Source: Marinicella meishanensis
Lineage (GTDB): Bacteria > Pseudomonadota > Gammaproteobacteria > Xanthomonadales > Marinicellaceae
Length of the DNA: 64,000 bases
Direction of reading: 5' to 3'
NCBI RefSeq assembly: GCF_019931145.1
Contig: NZ_JAIOUV010000005.1
Location: 186,001-250,000, forward strand
The notes under the pieces are model-generated. The model did not search any database. It was not told the DNA's origin and was given only the letters and a program-made list of their open reading frames with translations. The number at the start of each line of letters is the position of its first letter. The first letter of the stretch is position 1. Shown here piece by piece: positions 39,249 to 49,962 of this stretch. Both the position numbers and the translations under genes were made by a program.

Positions 39249-41375
39249 GAGCACAAAACAATGGTGAATTTTGGACCCGACAAAATCGGGGTCCATCGAC
39301 TCTTCCGTGATGTCCTTGACGTCATATTTGTTTTTGATTTCAGGATCTAAGACAAATTTTTTGAAGTTGTTTGAAAAATATATTTGACCATTGGGGGCCA
39401 GGTGCTTGAAACACAACTCAAGCAATTCCGGGTGGTCGTTTTGCACCACCCAATCGGTGTCCCTGGAGTGGGAATTGGAAAAAGTGGGTGGGTCGGCAAT
39501 GATCAAATCGAATTGATCGCCACGGTGTTTTCTGAGGAAGGTCAGCACGTCTTGTCGGACAAACCGGTGTTTGGCGTTGCGCAAACCATTGAGGGCAAAA
39601 TTTTCTTCGGCCCATTTGAGGTAGGTTTTAGAGGTGTCTACGCTGACCACTCGGGCGGCATGACCTTGGGCCGCAGCCACCGAAATTGCTCCAGTGTAAC
39701 AAAACAAATTCAACACCGAACGGTCTTGGCTTTGTTGTTGCACCTGGTTTCTCAGCCAACGGTGATCCAAAAACAATCCGGTGTCCAGGTACTGTTCCAA
39801 GTCCACCAAATAGCGCCGCTGCTGTTCGGAGATGACCAAGCGCTGTTCTTGTTCTGATAGTTTGTTGTACTGCTGTTTGTCGCGTTGAATTTGTCGGGTT
39901 TTCAGGTGAATTTTTTCCCGCTTGGGTTGCAGCACCGATTGCACCGCCAACAGCACCTGATTGAGGTGGTTCATGGCCTTCTTGCTGTCAATGCTTTTGG
40001 GGGCCTGGTATTCCTGGATGTGCACGTGATTTTGATAGCAATCAATGGCCACCGCGTATTCGGGCAAGTCGGCATCGTACAAACGATGTGCTTCGATCTG
40101 TTGTTCATCGATCCAGGCTTGCAGGCGTTTGCGGTTCTTTTTCAGCCGGTTGGCCAACATTTGCGCCCCGGCAGGCAGCGCAAACAACTGCTCCTCAGGC
40201 ACTTGCAGCTGCTGGTTTTTCTGCAGTTCATACAGGCGCAATTGGATGGGGATGTTGCCATTGAGCAAGGCATAGGTTTGTGTTGAGCGGTAGCCCAATA
40301 ACCAACCTTTGCTGTCATCAGGGGTCAAAATTGCTGCCTGACTACCCTGCCCCGGTCCGCGCAACCAATCCCGCAACTGCAACCAACTGGACAGGTAGTT
40401 TTTTTGCAGCCTCACCCCATATGGTGGGTTGCACACGATCAGGTTGCGGCGGGGTGGTATTTTGAATTTGTCCAGCGTTTGGTATTGAAAGCCGATGCGC
40501 TTGTTGTATGGCAGTCTGGCCAGGTTGTCATTGGCTTGTCTGATGGAGTCTTTGTGGTGATCCACGCCAATGACTTGGCCTTTGAACGCAGCCATGCCCG
40601 TGGTGGCCCGCTGTTCGGCCTCGCCCACCAAACGACTCCATTGGACGGCATCAAAGCCCACCCAGGAAAACAAGGCGTGGCTTTTGAGTTGGCTGTTGGG
40701 CGCCAGGTCACAGGCGATTTGCCAGCCTTCGGTCAACAAGGTGCCCGAGCCACACATGGGATCAATCAAGTTGTGGTTTTGTCGCGCCAATTCTGGCCAG
40801 CCAGCGCGGAGCAAAATGGCCGCGGCCAAGTTTTCTTTCAAGGGTGCCAAGGTGTTGGTGCCGCGATAGCCCCGTTGATGCAGGCTGTGGCCAGTGATGT
40901 CTTGGTATAAATCCACGGTGTTGTTTTTGAGCCGGGCATAGACACTCAAATGCCCGTCGGCTTTGACCACTTTGGGTCGAAAACCTTGGGATTCATTGAA
41001 TTGGTCACAAATCGCATCTTTGGTGACCTGGGATGAATAATGGGTGTTTTTCAGGGCCCGGTTGGTGCCATTGAAGCGGATTGAAAGGGTCCTGGGGACG
41101 TCCAGACAGCGCGCTTGCCATGCATGCGACATGACCGCTTGATACAGCGCGTCTTTGTTGCCGGCTGGATGCTGGCCCAGGTGGAGGTAAACGCGGTTGG
41201 CCAAGCGCGACCACATAATCACTTCCAACCAAACCGATGCGGTGGCGGTGGCATGCACCCCAGCCAACCCTTCTTGTGCCGTCAGGGCGCCCAGAGCCAG
41301 TAATTCATCTTTGAGTAACAGTTCCAGGTGTTTGGGACAACTGACGAATGCCGCCAGCTCAACGGCTTCACTCAT
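39237..41375 (-). CDS. rlmL: RlmKL, bifunctional 23S rRNA methyltransferase
   Basis: The 712-aa protein comprises an N-terminal THUMP and RlmL half (SAM-binding with the NPPYGVRLQ motif, m2G2445 type) fused to a C-terminal RlmK half ([34 protein letters not shown]; m7G2069 type). The length matches the E. coli fusion (702 aa). I place the start at ATG 41375 ([13 protein letters not shown]), which overlaps the purT stop as ATGAGTGA; the longer frame to 41432 lies inside purT. Methylation occurs during assembly of the large ribosomal subunit. It is translationally coupled to purT. Confidence 0.95.
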   Translation of the reverse strand: MSEAVELAAFVSCPKHLELLLKDELLALGALTAQEGLAGVHATATASVWLEVIMWSRLANRVYLHLGQHPAGNKDALYQAVMSHAWQARCLDVPRTLSIRFNGTNRALKNTHYSSQVTKDAICDQFNESQGFRPKVVKADGHLSVYARLKNNTVDLYQDITGHSLHQRGYRGTNTLAPLKENLAAAILLRAGWPELARQNHNLIDPMCGSGTLLTEGWQIACDLAPNSQLKSHALFSWVGFDAVQWSRLVGEAEQRATTGMAAFKGQVIGVDHHKDSIRQANDNLARLPYNKRIGFQYQTLDKFKIPPRRNLIVCNPPYGVRLQKNYLSSWLQLRDWLRGPGQGSQAAILTPDDSKGWLLGYRSTQTYALLNGNIPIQLRLYELQKNQQLQVPEEQLFALPAGAQMLANRLKKNRKRLQAWIDEQQIEAHRLYDADLPEYAVAIDCYQNHVHIQEYQAPKSIDSKKAMNHLNQVLLAVQSVLQPKREKIHLKTRQIQRDKQQYNKLSEQEQRLVISEQQRRYLVDLEQYLDTGLFLDHRWLRNQVQQQSQDRSVLNLFCYTGAISVAAAQGHAARVVSVDTSKTYLKWAEENFALNGLRNAKHRFVRQDVLTFLRKHRGDQFDLIIADPPTFSNSHSRDTDWVVQNDHPELLELCFKHLAPNGQIYFSNNFKKFVLDPEIKNKYDVKDITEESMDPDFVGSKIHHCFVLKRR

Positions 41376-42558
41376 CGTGGATGTGGACTTGGATGACCGC
41401 CGCCATGTCACTGGTTTTCTTGCGCGCTGCATTCAGTGAACGGGCGGTGGCCAGGCACACGCCCAAACGGCGTTTGCCATTGATCTCCGGCTTACCAAAC
41501 AGGCGCACTTGGGTGCCTTTTTGCCCCAAGGCTTCGTCAACCCCACTGAAGGTGGGATGGACGCCCTGACCGTGGCCCAATATCACGTGTGATGCCGAAG
41601 GGCCATTCTGTTGGATGGCCGGAATGGGCAAACCCAAAATGGCACGCACATGCAGGGCAAATTGACTCAAATCTTGTGACACCATGGTCACCATACCGGT
41701 GTCATGTGGGCGGGGTGAGACTTCGGAAAAAATCACTTCATCGCCGCGCACAAACAACTCCACCCCAAACAAGCCATAACCACCCAAGGCATCGGTGACT
41801 TTTTTGGCGATTTCCTTGGCTTTGGCCAAGGACACATCGGTCATGGGTTGTGGCTGCCAAGACTCTTGATAGTCGCCGTCATCCTGGCGATGTCCAATCG
41901 GGTCACAATAGGAGGTCCCCTCGCGATGGCGGATGGTCAACAAAGTGATTTCATAATCAAATTTCACAAAGCCTTCGACAATCACCCGCCCGGCCCCGGT
42001 GCGCCCACCACTTTGTGAGTATTCCCAGGCCTGATCTATGTCTGCCTCTTCCATGATGGTGGATTGGCCTTTGCCCGATGAGCTCATCACCGGCTTGACC
42101 ACGCAAGGGATGCCCACTTGCTTGACGGCTTTGATGAATTCATCATACGCATCAACAAAGGCATAAGGGCTGGTATTGACTTCCAACTCTTCAGCAGCCA
42201 GGCGTCTGATGCCTTCGCGGTCCATGGTCAATTGGGCGGCTTTGGCCGTCGGCACCACATGTTGACCCGCGGCTTCCAGTTCGACCAACACATCGGTTGC
42301 AATCGCCTCAATTTCAGGCACCACCAAATCAGGTTGGTGCTTTTTGATGGCCTTTTTCAAGGCGGCACCATCGGTCATGTCCAGCACCACCGACTCATCG
42401 GCCACATGCATCGCCGGGGCATCGGCATAACGATCCGCCGCGACCACATACACCCCCAAACGTTGGGCTTCAATGACCACTTCTTTGCCCAGTTCTCCAG
42501 AACCCAATAACATCATTTTAATGGGTTGTTTGCGTTGGCTGTTGAATAAAGATTCCAT
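41368..42558 (-). CDS. purT: PurT, formate-dependent GAR transformylase
   Basis: This 396-aa ATP-grasp enzyme shows the N-terminal [19 protein letters not shown] motif, the ATP-grasp core ([17 protein letters not shown]) and the catalytic [13 protein letters not shown]. It makes formylglycinamide ribonucleotide from GAR, formate and ATP in purine synthesis, without tetrahydrofolate. The length is the usual one. It precedes rlmKL, overlapping it by 8 bp. Confidence 0.97.
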   Translation of the reverse strand: MESLFNSQRKQPIKMMLLGSGELGKEVVIEAQRLGVYVVAADRYADAPAMHVADESVVLDMTDGAALKKAIKKHQPDLVVPEIEAIATDVLVELEAAGQHVVPTAKAAQLTMDREGIRRLAAEELEVNTSPYAFVDAYDEFIKAVKQVGIPCVVKPVMSSSGKGQSTIMEEADIDQAWEYSQSGGRTGAGRVIVEGFVKFDYEITLLTIRHREGTSYCDPIGHRQDDGDYQESWQPQPMTDVSLAKAKEIAKKVTDALGGYGLFGVELFVRGDEVIFSEVSPRPHDTGMVTMVSQDLSQFALHVRAILGLPIPAIQQNGPSASHVILGHGQGVHPTFSGVDEALGQKGTQVRLFGKPEINGKRRLGVCLATARSLNAARKKTSDMAAVIQVHIHDE

Positions 42559-42748
42559 GTATCTATTGACTGTGAGTTGAAGGCGGCATTATAGCACCAA
42601 TCCAGTGTGCTTTTAACGAAACCTTTGGGTCTGGCAGCGGTCGAAATCGACCAGTCTGCGAACATCCACACGTGTCACTGGAAATCTGTCAGCCACCACG
42701 TTATCATGTTCGCTGTTTTCAACTGACTACACCCAATTTGAGGATCAC

Positions 42749-43342
42749 ATGAAAAACATTGCTGCGATATTTTTGCTGGTCATGATGACGGCAACCGTTC
42801 ATGCCAACAACACCCTGGTGAAAATGACCACCAACAAAGGGGACATATATTTGAAACTTTACGATGAAAAATCACCGGATTCGGTGACCAATTTTTTGTC
42901 CTATGCCAATGAAGGTTTTTATGAAGGCACCATCTTTCACCGGGTGATCAGCACCTTCATGATCCAAGGCGGTGGTTTCAACGAAAGCTTGGAGCGCAAG
43001 CCGACCAAAGATCCGATCCAAAACGAAGCCAACAATGGCCTGAAAAACTTGCGCGGCACCATTGCCATGGCCCGATTACCAGCGCCCCACTCGGCCACCT
43101 CGCAGTTTTTCATCAACGTCCAGGACAACGCCTCTTTGAACTTCACCGGTGAGCAAAATTCCATCACCTGGGGTTATGCCGTGTTTGGTGAAGTGGTGCA
43201 AGGCATGGATGTGGTGGACGACATCCGCTTCACCCCGACCGCTGGACGCATGCCATTCAGAAAAGACGTGCCGGTGGAAAACATCGTGATTGAATCGGTG
43301 CAGGTGGTTGAGCAGTTGCCGGAAGTGAAACCCGCTTCATGA
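42749..43342 (+). CDS. Periplasmic cyclophilin-type peptidyl-prolyl isomerase
   Basis: The 197-aa protein has a signal peptide (AAIFLLVMMTATVHA) and a compact cyclophilin domain with YEGTIFHRVISTFMIQGG and SATSQFFINVQDN. The catalytic Arg lies in FHRV. It catalyses proline cis-trans isomerisation, presumably in the periplasm (PpiA-like). Its stop overlaps lpxH by 4 bp. Confidence 0.92.
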   Translation: MKNIAAIFLLVMMTATVHANNTLVKMTTNKGDIYLKLYDEKSPDSVTNFLSYANEGFYEGTIFHRVISTFMIQGGGFNESLERKPTKDPIQNEANNGLKNLRGTIAMARLPAPHSATSQFFINVQDNASLNFTGEQNSITWGYAVFGEVVQGMDVVDDIRFTPTAGRMPFRKDVPVENIVIESVQVVEQLPEVKPAS

Positions 43343-44043
43343 CCACCCTGTTCATCGCTGATTTGCACTTGTCAGATCAGCAACCAGAAATCACCCGATC
43401 ATTCCTGAAGTTTTGTGATCAACAAGCCCGCCACGCGCGGGCTTTGTACATTTTGGGAGATTTCTTTGAATATTGGCTGGGCGATGACGCTTTGGACCGC
43501 ACCGCCACCACCGCCCAACAGGCCTTAATAAAACTGGCCGATCATGGGGTTGAACTGTATTTCATGGCCGGTAACCGAGATTTTTTGTTGGGGTCAGTTT
43601 ATGCCGCTGCTTGCGGCATGCAGATCCTCAGCGAACCGACCACCATTCAGTTGCGTGGTGAAGACGTGTTGTTGGTGCATGGCGACGCCCAATGTACCGA
43701 TGACCATGCCTATCAAAAGGTTCGCCAAATGCTGCGCGATCCCACTTGGCAACAACAGTTTTTGGCCATGAAAATTGAACAGCGGGTGGCTTTCGCCAAA
43801 CAAGCCAGAACCGAGAGCCAGAACCACACTCAAAACAGTGCCCAAGCCATCATGGATGTCAACCCCCAAGCCATTGACGACTTGTTTAAAAAACACCAGG
43901 TCAAGACCATGATCCATGGTCACACCCACCGCCCTGCGATTCATCGTGATGGTGAACGCACCCGCATCGTGCTGGGTGATTGGCACCACCAAAGCAGCCA
44001 TTTGGCCGTCAACGAACAAGGGTTCCAATTGATTTCCGGCTGA
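43339..44043 (+). CDS. lpxH: LpxH, UDP-2,3-diacylglucosamine hydrolase
   Basis: The 234-aa metallophosphoesterase has ADLHLSD, GDFFEYWLGDD, AGNRD, LVHGD and HGHTHRP, the full two-Mn-ion set of LpxH. It cleaves UDP-2,3-diacylglucosamine to lipid X in lipid A biosynthesis on the inner membrane. It starts within the ppi stop (ATGA). Confidence 0.95.
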   Translation: MTTLFIADLHLSDQQPEITRSFLKFCDQQARHARALYILGDFFEYWLGDDALDRTATTAQQALIKLADHGVELYFMAGNRDFLLGSVYAAACGMQILSEPTTIQLRGEDVLLVHGDAQCTDDHAYQKVRQMLRDPTWQQQFLAMKIEQRVAFAKQARTESQNHTQNSAQAIMDVNPQAIDDLFKKHQVKTMIHGHTHRPAIHRDGERTRIVLGDWHHQSSHLAVNEQGFQLISG

Positions 44044-44168
44044 TTATCGGCCGCTTTCTGTCTCCTCGACCGCCCTGTAAAATCGTCTTCGAATACCCCA
44101 GCAACCCAATTGGGTTTCAGCCGCATTCATGATAAAATTGCCGGCTGATCCTATTAACGAGACAACGA

Positions 44169-45668
44169 ATGACAATATTGAATCAATTGCTTCAACTCAG
44201 AAGTGCCCAAGGGGCTGTTTTAACCCATGGTTTGAAAGATGAAATCATTGAACAATTCATCGCCACCGATCCGGCATTGACCACGGCCATTGAATTGGCC
44301 ATGCAAGAGTATGAGTTGATTAAATCAGAATACCCTGAATTGATTGATATGGATGAACAAGACCAACTGACGCGCATCCACCAAGATTTCATCAACTTTT
44401 ATGCCGATGATGCCGTCAACCCTTATGTGGCATTGGCCGCCAAAGGTCCTTGGGTCATTACCCTGAAAGGTGCGGTGTTGCACGACAGTGGTGGCTACGG
44501 CATGTTGGGTGCAGGCCACGCCGCCGATGCGGTGTTGCAAACCATGGGCAAGCCGCATGTCATGGCCAACATCATGACCCCCAGCTTTTACCAAAGACGG
44601 TTGTCTGATTTGTTGAAACAAGAAATCGGCCAAAGTCGTGACGCCTGTCCTTTTGTCAAATTCATTTGCATGAACTCGGGCTCTGAAGCCGTCACTGTGG
44701 CCTCCAGAATTTCTGATGTGAATGCCAAGAAACAAACCGGCATGAACGGCGACAACTATGGCAAAACCATCAAGATCATGGCCTTGGAAGGCGCCTTCCA
44801 TGGTCGCACCGATCGCCCGGCTCAATATTCAGATTCTTCATTGAAGTCGTACAAAAAAAACCTGGCTTCATTCCAAGGACGCAACAACCTGATCACCGTC
44901 CCCATCAACGACATCGAAGCCCTGCAACAAGCCTTCGATGATGCCGCCAACAACAACGAGTTCATCGAATCATTCTTCATGGAACCGGTGATGGGCGAAG
45001 GCAATCCGGGTATGGCCATCACCCCTGAATTTTATGCCACGGCCCGGTCACTGACTGAAGCCCACGGCACCTTGTTCTTGGTGGATTCCATCCAAGCCGG
45101 TTTGCGGGCTCAGGGCTGCTTGTCCATTTGTGATTATCCCGGTTTTGAAAACCTGACAGCACCAGACATGGAAACCTATTCCAAAGCATTGAATGCTGGA
45201 CACTACCCACTGTCGGTCTTGGCTTTGAACGAAAAAGCCGCCAACCTGTATGTCGTGGGCATTTACGGCAACACCATGACGGCCAACCCCAAAGCCCTGG
45301 ATGTGGCGCACACGGTGTTGACCAACTTATCGGCTGAAACCCGCCAAAACATCCGCGACAAAGGCCAGCTGTTTGTGGACAAACTGAATGGTTTGAAAGA
45401 ACGCATGAATGGCGAAATCACCAATGTACAAGGCACCGGCCTGTTGTTTTCTTGTGAGCTGGATCCCCAATACAAAGCCTATGGCAAAAACAGCATCGAG
45501 GAATACATGCGATACCATGGCCTGGGCGTGATTCATGGGGGTGAAAACTCCCTGCGATTCACCCCGCACTTCAACATCACAGCAGCCGAAGTGGATTTGA
45601 TCGTGGATGGCGTGGAACAAGCCTTGTTGCATGGACCCAAAGCCAATTCATTGGACAAAGCCAGTTAA
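44169..45668 (+). CDS. Class III PLP-dependent aminotransferase
   Basis: The 499-aa fold-type I aminotransferase of class III has a PLP phosphate region (NSGSEAVTVASRI), an AFHGRTDRPAQYS motif, the pyridine-N Asp in FLVDSIQAGLR, and the probable Schiff-base Lys in YSKALNAGHYPLSVLA. Members use omega-amino groups of lysine, ornithine or similar compounds as donors. The DSIQAG form and ~500-aa length differ from standard ornithine or lysine 6-transaminases, so the substrate is unassigned. It is followed by a terminator, then asnS. A DUF1338 gene lies 1.6 kb downstream; a shared amino-acid pathway is possible. Confidence 0.85.
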   Translation: MTILNQLLQLRSAQGAVLTHGLKDEIIEQFIATDPALTTAIELAMQEYELIKSEYPELIDMDEQDQLTRIHQDFINFYADDAVNPYVALAAKGPWVITLKGAVLHDSGGYGMLGAGHAADAVLQTMGKPHVMANIMTPSFYQRRLSDLLKQEIGQSRDACPFVKFICMNSGSEAVTVASRISDVNAKKQTGMNGDNYGKTIKIMALEGAFHGRTDRPAQYSDSSLKSYKKNLASFQGRNNLITVPINDIEALQQAFDDAANNNEFIESFFMEPVMGEGNPGMAITPEFYATARSLTEAHGTLFLVDSIQAGLRAQGCLSICDYPGFENLTAPDMETYSKALNAGHYPLSVLALNEKAANLYVVGIYGNTMTANPKALDVAHTVLTNLSAETRQNIRDKGQLFVDKLNGLKERMNGEITNVQGTGLLFSCELDPQYKAYGKNSIEEYMRYHGLGVIHGGENSLRFTPHFNITAAEVDLIVDGVEQALLHGPKANSLDKAS

Positions 45669-45693
45669 CCCCCAATCCTTAAACACACAAGAT

Positions 45694-45717
45694 AAAGCCA
45701 CATTTTGTGGCTTTTTT
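45694..45717 (+). terminator. Rho-independent terminator just before asnS
   Basis: AAAGCCACA, TTTT loop, GTGGCTTTTTT. It lies 14 bp before the asnS ATG, and its T-run abuts the asnS ribosome-binding site (CAGGAG). Confidence 0.85.
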
Positions 45718-45730
45718 CAGGAGTCTATTG

Positions 45731-47140
45731 ATGCCAACGCATGCAATCAAAACTTTGCTCAACGCCAAAGATCATGGCCTCGAATTGGGCGCCCCAGTCA
45801 CCATCAAGGGCTGGATCAGAACCACCCGTGATTCCAAAGGTGGCTTTTCGTTTCTGGTGGTCCACGATGGTTCATGTTTCGACGGCATACAGGTGGTGGC
45901 TGGCAATGAGCTGTCCAATTATGAAGCCGAAATTCTGAAATTGTTCACCGGCTGCTCAGTCATCGTCGAGGGCGTATTGGTTGAGTCTGGTGGCAAAGGC
46001 CAATCGGTGGAGATCAAAGCCACCGAGGTGACGGTGGTTGGCTGGGTAGAAAACCCCGACACTTACCCGGTGCAACCCAAACGCCACACCATGGAGTTTT
46101 TGCGGGATGTGGCCCATTTACGGCCCCGCACCAACACCTTCAGTGCCATGCTGCGGGTGCGCAACACCATGGCCCAGGCCGTCCATCAATACTTCAGTCA
46201 AAACGGATATTTTTGGCTGCACACCCCAATCATCACTGCCAGTGACTGTGAGGGCGCCGGCGACCTGTTTCGGGTGTCCACCCTGGACCTGATGAACCTG
46301 CCCAAGAATGATCAAGGCCAAGTGGATTTCAGCCAGGACTTCTTCGGCAAAGAAGCCTATCTGACCGTTTCTGGACAGCTCAATGCCGAGACCTATGCCT
46401 GCGCTTTGAGCAAGGTATACACCTTCGGCCCCACCTTTCGGGCAGAAAATTCTCACACCCAACGGCACTTGGCTGAATTTTGGATGATTGAGCCCGAAGT
46501 GGCCTTCGCCGACTTGAATGATGCGGCACAGCTGGCCGAAGATTTCCTCAAGTTTGTGGTCAAGCAGGTGCTGGATAACAACCGCGATGACATGCAGTTT
46601 TTCAACAGTTTTGTCGACAAGACAGCCATCCATAGGCTGGAAAACCTGTTGGATGACCGCTTCGAACGGGTCAACTATGCCGAGGCCTTGGACATCCTCA
46701 AGAACTCAGGTCAAACCTTTGAGTACCCGGTTGAATGGGGCCTGGATTTGCAAACCGAGCACGAACGCTATTTGACGGAACAACACTTCAAAAAGCCCAT
46801 AGTGGTGATGAACTACCCCGAAGAAATCAAACCGTTTTACATGCGACTGAATGACGACGGCAAAACCGTCGCAGCGATGGACGTGTTGGTACCAGGGGTC
46901 GGTGAAATCATGGGGGGATCACAACGTGAGGAACGCTTGGATTACCTGCTCAATCGCATGAAACACCATGACTTGGATGAAGCTGAGTACAAATGGTACA
47001 CCGATCTGCGTCGCTATGGCACGGTGCCCCATGCCGGTTTCGGTGCGGGCTTTGAGCGGTTGGTCAGTTACGTGACTGGCTTGTCCAATGTGCGGGATGT
47101 GATTCCTTTCCCCAGAACCCCAGGTTCAGCGAAATTCTGA
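45731..47140 (+). CDS. asnS: AsnS, asparaginyl-tRNA synthetase
   Basis: The 469-aa class IIb synthetase has an N-terminal OB-fold ([26 protein letters not shown]), catalytic motif 2 ([26 protein letters not shown]) and motif 3 near the end ([25 protein letters not shown]). It charges tRNA-Asn. ATG 45731 is chosen because AGGAG precedes it and [10 protein letters not shown] begins the family; the frame from 45707 would run through the terminator. The position of that terminator implies either a promoter very close to the start or read-through. Confidence 0.97.
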   Translation: MPTHAIKTLLNAKDHGLELGAPVTIKGWIRTTRDSKGGFSFLVVHDGSCFDGIQVVAGNELSNYEAEILKLFTGCSVIVEGVLVESGGKGQSVEIKATEVTVVGWVENPDTYPVQPKRHTMEFLRDVAHLRPRTNTFSAMLRVRNTMAQAVHQYFSQNGYFWLHTPIITASDCEGAGDLFRVSTLDLMNLPKNDQGQVDFSQDFFGKEAYLTVSGQLNAETYACALSKVYTFGPTFRAENSHTQRHLAEFWMIEPEVAFADLNDAAQLAEDFLKFVVKQVLDNNRDDMQFFNSFVDKTAIHRLENLLDDRFERVNYAEALDILKNSGQTFEYPVEWGLDLQTEHERYLTEQHFKKPIVVMNYPEEIKPFYMRLNDDGKTVAAMDVLVPGVGEIMGGSQREERLDYLLNRMKHHDLDEAEYKWYTDLRRYGTVPHAGFGAGFERLVSYVTGLSNVRDVIPFPRTPGSAKF

Positions 47141-47153
47141 TGCCAATCAGTGA

Positions 47154-47187
47154 CTCAGGGATGGCGCTGGCCATCCTTGGGTTTTTT
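47154..47187 (+). terminator. Terminator after asnS
   Basis: CTCAGGGATGGC and GGCCATCCTTGGG pair imperfectly, followed by TTTTTT. Confidence 0.75.
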
Positions 47188-47200
47188 CTGCAATCATAGG

Positions 47201-47229
47201 TTAATTACTCTAGGCAATCGGCCTATAAT
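47201..47229 (+). promoter_or_regulatory. Likely promoter of the DUF1338 gene
   Basis: A consensus TATAAT at 47224-47229 lies 27 bp before the ATG, with a weak -35 (TTAATT at 47201) and a 17-bp spacer. Confidence 0.5.
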
Positions 47230-47256
47230 ACAACGCTTTCAAGTCAGCCTGGTCAC

Positions 47257-48057
47257 ATGTCTACCGTCGAAAATTTCTTTGCCAACTTGTGGCAACAATA
47301 CACCGCCATCAACCCCCAAGCCGAAGCGATTCACGAGCTGTTGGCAGCCCGCGGCGAATCGGTGGTCAATGACCACGTGGCCCTGCGCACTTTCAACACC
47401 GATAAACTGGGCATTGATCGTCTGGGTTACCTGTTTGAAACGATGGGCTATGAAAATCGGGGTCAGTATGATTTCACCGCCAAACAACTCAACGCCTACC
47501 ATTTTGAACACCGGGAAAACCCCCATCACCCCAAAATTTTCATCAGTGAATTAATCACTGAATCCTTTTCAGATGAACTCCAAGCCCTGGTGCATCGCAT
47601 GGATGGGCAAGTGATGTCGAAGGCAACCCAAGACCCGGCATTCTTGTATTCCGGTCGACCCTGGGACCTGACCTTTCAAGAATACATCCGCTTGTTACAG
47701 GAAAGTGAATATGCGGCCTGGACCGCCGCCTTTGGCTACCGGGCCAATCATTTCACCGTGTCGATCAACCATTTGACCACCTTTTTTGAGATTGAAGACT
47801 TGAACCAATTCATCATGGATCATGGTTTTGCCATGAATGAATCAGGCGGCTTGATCAAAGGCACGCCTGCACAACGGTTGGAACAATCATCCACCATGGC
47901 GCCATTGGTCAACCTGGAATTCAGTGACGTCAGCCATTTGGTGCCCAGTTGTTTTTATGAATTCGCCAAGCGCTACCCGCAGGCAGACGGACGTTTGTAC
48001 CAAGGCTTCATCGCCGCTTCAGCCGACAAAATTTTTGAAAGCACCAACCGGCAATGA
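47257..48057 (+). CDS. DUF1338 family, 2-oxoadipate dioxygenase/decarboxylase-like
   Basis: This 266-aa protein begins MSTVENFFANLWQQYTAINP and carries VNDHVALRTFNTDKLGID, the DUF1338 N-terminal metal-site region. Other family segments are FISELITESFSD, ANHFTVSINHL and VPSCFYEFAKRY. Characterised members (HglS, YdcJ) are Fe(II) enzymes converting 2-oxoadipate to D-2-hydroxyglutarate in lysine breakdown, and the family is shorter here than HglS (~450 aa). The exact substrate is not certain. It has its own promoter and a strong terminator. Confidence 0.8.
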   Translation: MSTVENFFANLWQQYTAINPQAEAIHELLAARGESVVNDHVALRTFNTDKLGIDRLGYLFETMGYENRGQYDFTAKQLNAYHFEHRENPHHPKIFISELITESFSDELQALVHRMDGQVMSKATQDPAFLYSGRPWDLTFQEYIRLLQESEYAAWTAAFGYRANHFTVSINHLTTFFEIEDLNQFIMDHGFAMNESGGLIKGTPAQRLEQSSTMAPLVNLEFSDVSHLVPSCFYEFAKRYPQADGRLYQGFIAASADKIFESTNRQ

Positions 48058-48080
48058 CGCCATTTTCCTCTGGCACCAAC

Positions 48081-48112
48081 AAAAAAGCCGACCCCAAGGT
48101 CGGCTTTTTTTT
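48081..48112. terminator. Bidirectional terminator between DUF1338 gene and glnS
   Basis: AAAAAAGCCGACC, CCAA loop, GGTCGGCTTTTTTTT: strong stem with A/T runs on both sides, between convergent genes. Confidence 0.92.
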
Positions 48113-48138
48113 ACCAATTTTCCTGATGCCTTAATTCA

Positions 48139-49809
48139 TCACCCGGACTCTTGTTCGATTTTTGCCCAGGAATCGCGCATGGTCACCACCTGGTTGTAAA
48201 TCGGTTTGTCGGTCTCGTGGGTTTTGTCTCGCTTGAAATAGGCGTTGCGCTCAAATTGGTAAACAACTTCATCGTCTTGGCCGGCGATGCCTGGTTCCAG
48301 CATGGCGTTGGGCAAGATTTCCAGCGAATCGGGGTTGATGGCATCCATGAAGTTTTCCAGTGAAGCCGGTTTGGGGTGGTTGAACAAGCGGTCGTACAAG
48401 CGCACTTCAATGGGTGCAGCATGGGCAGCAGAAATCCAATGGATGGTGCCTTTCACTTTGCGGCCATCGGCGGTGCCCCCACGGCTTTCAGGATCATAGG
48501 TACAACGCAATTCAACCACTTCACCCGCTTCGTTCTTGATCGCTTCTCGACAGGTGATGTAATAGGCATGACGCAACCGCACTTCCCGTCCTTCGGTCAG
48601 GCGGAAAAACTTGCGGTTGGCATTTTCCTGATAATCACTTTGTTCCACATAAAGTTCGCGGCTGAAGGGAATTTCACGGCTGCCAAAGGATTCATCTTGT
48701 GGGTGGTTGGCGCCGCTGAGCATTTCCACCTGACCTTCAGGGTAATTCTCGATCACCACTTTCAAGGGTCTGAGCACACCCATGACCCGTGGCGCGGTTT
48801 TGTTCAAATGGTTGCGGATGGCATCTTCCAACACCGTCATGGAAATCACCGATTCTTTTTTGCTGACCCCCACACTTTTGATGAACGATCGAATTGCTGC
48901 TGGTGGGTAGCCACGTCTGCGCAAGCCGGATAAGGTCGACATCCTGGGGTCATTCCAGCCATCCACTGTGCCCTGCTCCACCAATTGACTCAAACGCCTT
49001 TTGGAGGTCACAGTGAAGGACACGTTGAGTCGGGAGAATTCGATTTGTTGTGGGTGGCAATCAATGTCAATGTGTTCCAACACCCAATCGTACAAGGGGC
49101 GGTGGTCTTCAAATTCCAGGGTACACAGGGAATGGGTGATGCCTTCGATCGCATCCGAAATGCAATGGGTGAAGTCATACATGGGATAAATACACCACGC
49201 ATCGCCGGTGTTGATGTGATGCATCCGTTTGATCCGGTAGATCACGGGATCACGCATGTTGATGTTGCCAGATTGCATGTCAATCTTGGCCCTGAGCACT
49301 TTGCTGCCATCGGCATATTCGCCGGCTTTCATGGCCCGGAACAACTGCAGATTTTCAGCCACGGTTCGATCCCGAAAGGGGCTGTCTGTGCCCGGCCGGT
49401 TGAAATCACCGCGATTTTCCCGCATCTCTTCAGGGCTTTGGTCATCCACATAGGCCAGCCCTTTTTCAATCAACTCTTCGGCAAAGGCATACAAGCGATC
49501 AAAATAATCCGAAGCATGGAATTGATTCTCATGCCAATCAAAGCCAAACCATTGGATGTCTTGTTTGATGGCTTCGGCATACTCACGACTTTCTTTTTCG
49601 GGATTGGTGTCATCAAACCTCAAATGGCAGGTACCCTGATAATCGGCCGCCACCCCAAAATTCAAACAAATGGATTTGGCATGGCCAATGTGCAAATAGC
49701 CATTGGGCTCGGGTGGGAAACGGGTCACCACGTGATTGTGCTTGTGATTGGCCAAATCTTCATCAATGATGTGCGTGATGAAGTTCTCGACCACATTTTT
49801 TTCAGTCAT
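48139..49809 (-). CDS. glnS: GlnS, glutaminyl-tRNA synthetase
   Basis: The 556-aa class I synthetase has the HIGH motif as PNGYLHIGHAKSICLNFG. The KMSKS-loop equivalent reads VTSKR, where most homologues have VMSKR. ATG 49809 (MTEKNVVENFITHII) gives the usual length; the upstream extension of the frame has no similarity. The tRNA acceptor and anticodon-binding beta-barrels follow. It charges tRNA-Gln. It is divergent from the P-domain protein gene. Confidence 0.96.
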   Translation of the reverse strand: MTEKNVVENFITHIIDEDLANHKHNHVVTRFPPEPNGYLHIGHAKSICLNFGVAADYQGTCHLRFDDTNPEKESREYAEAIKQDIQWFGFDWHENQFHASDYFDRLYAFAEELIEKGLAYVDDQSPEEMRENRGDFNRPGTDSPFRDRTVAENLQLFRAMKAGEYADGSKVLRAKIDMQSGNINMRDPVIYRIKRMHHINTGDAWCIYPMYDFTHCISDAIEGITHSLCTLEFEDHRPLYDWVLEHIDIDCHPQQIEFSRLNVSFTVTSKRRLSQLVEQGTVDGWNDPRMSTLSGLRRRGYPPAAIRSFIKSVGVSKKESVISMTVLEDAIRNHLNKTAPRVMGVLRPLKVVIENYPEGQVEMLSGANHPQDESFGSREIPFSRELYVEQSDYQENANRKFFRLTEGREVRLRHAYYITCREAIKNEAGEVVELRCTYDPESRGGTADGRKVKGTIHWISAAHAAPIEVRLYDRLFNHPKPASLENFMDAINPDSLEILPNAMLEPGIAGQDDEVVYQFERNAYFKRDKTHETDKPIYNQVVTMRDSWAKIEQESG

Positions 49810-49962
49810 AAGTTGCCGATTTGTTAATTTGTTGTTGAAAGCCGTGTATTTTGACAGCAAAGACCCAAAAAATCGACCCTGAAATTCACCAATAAGCGAT
49901 GATTTAATTCGCACCCTGAGGTAGAATGATTCGGCAGATTTTATTTTAAAAAGAGGAAACCA

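Noticed and set aside
44169-45668. Naming the aminotransferase lat or rocD
   Set aside because: The motifs around the PLP Asp and Lys and the ~500-aa length differ from both.
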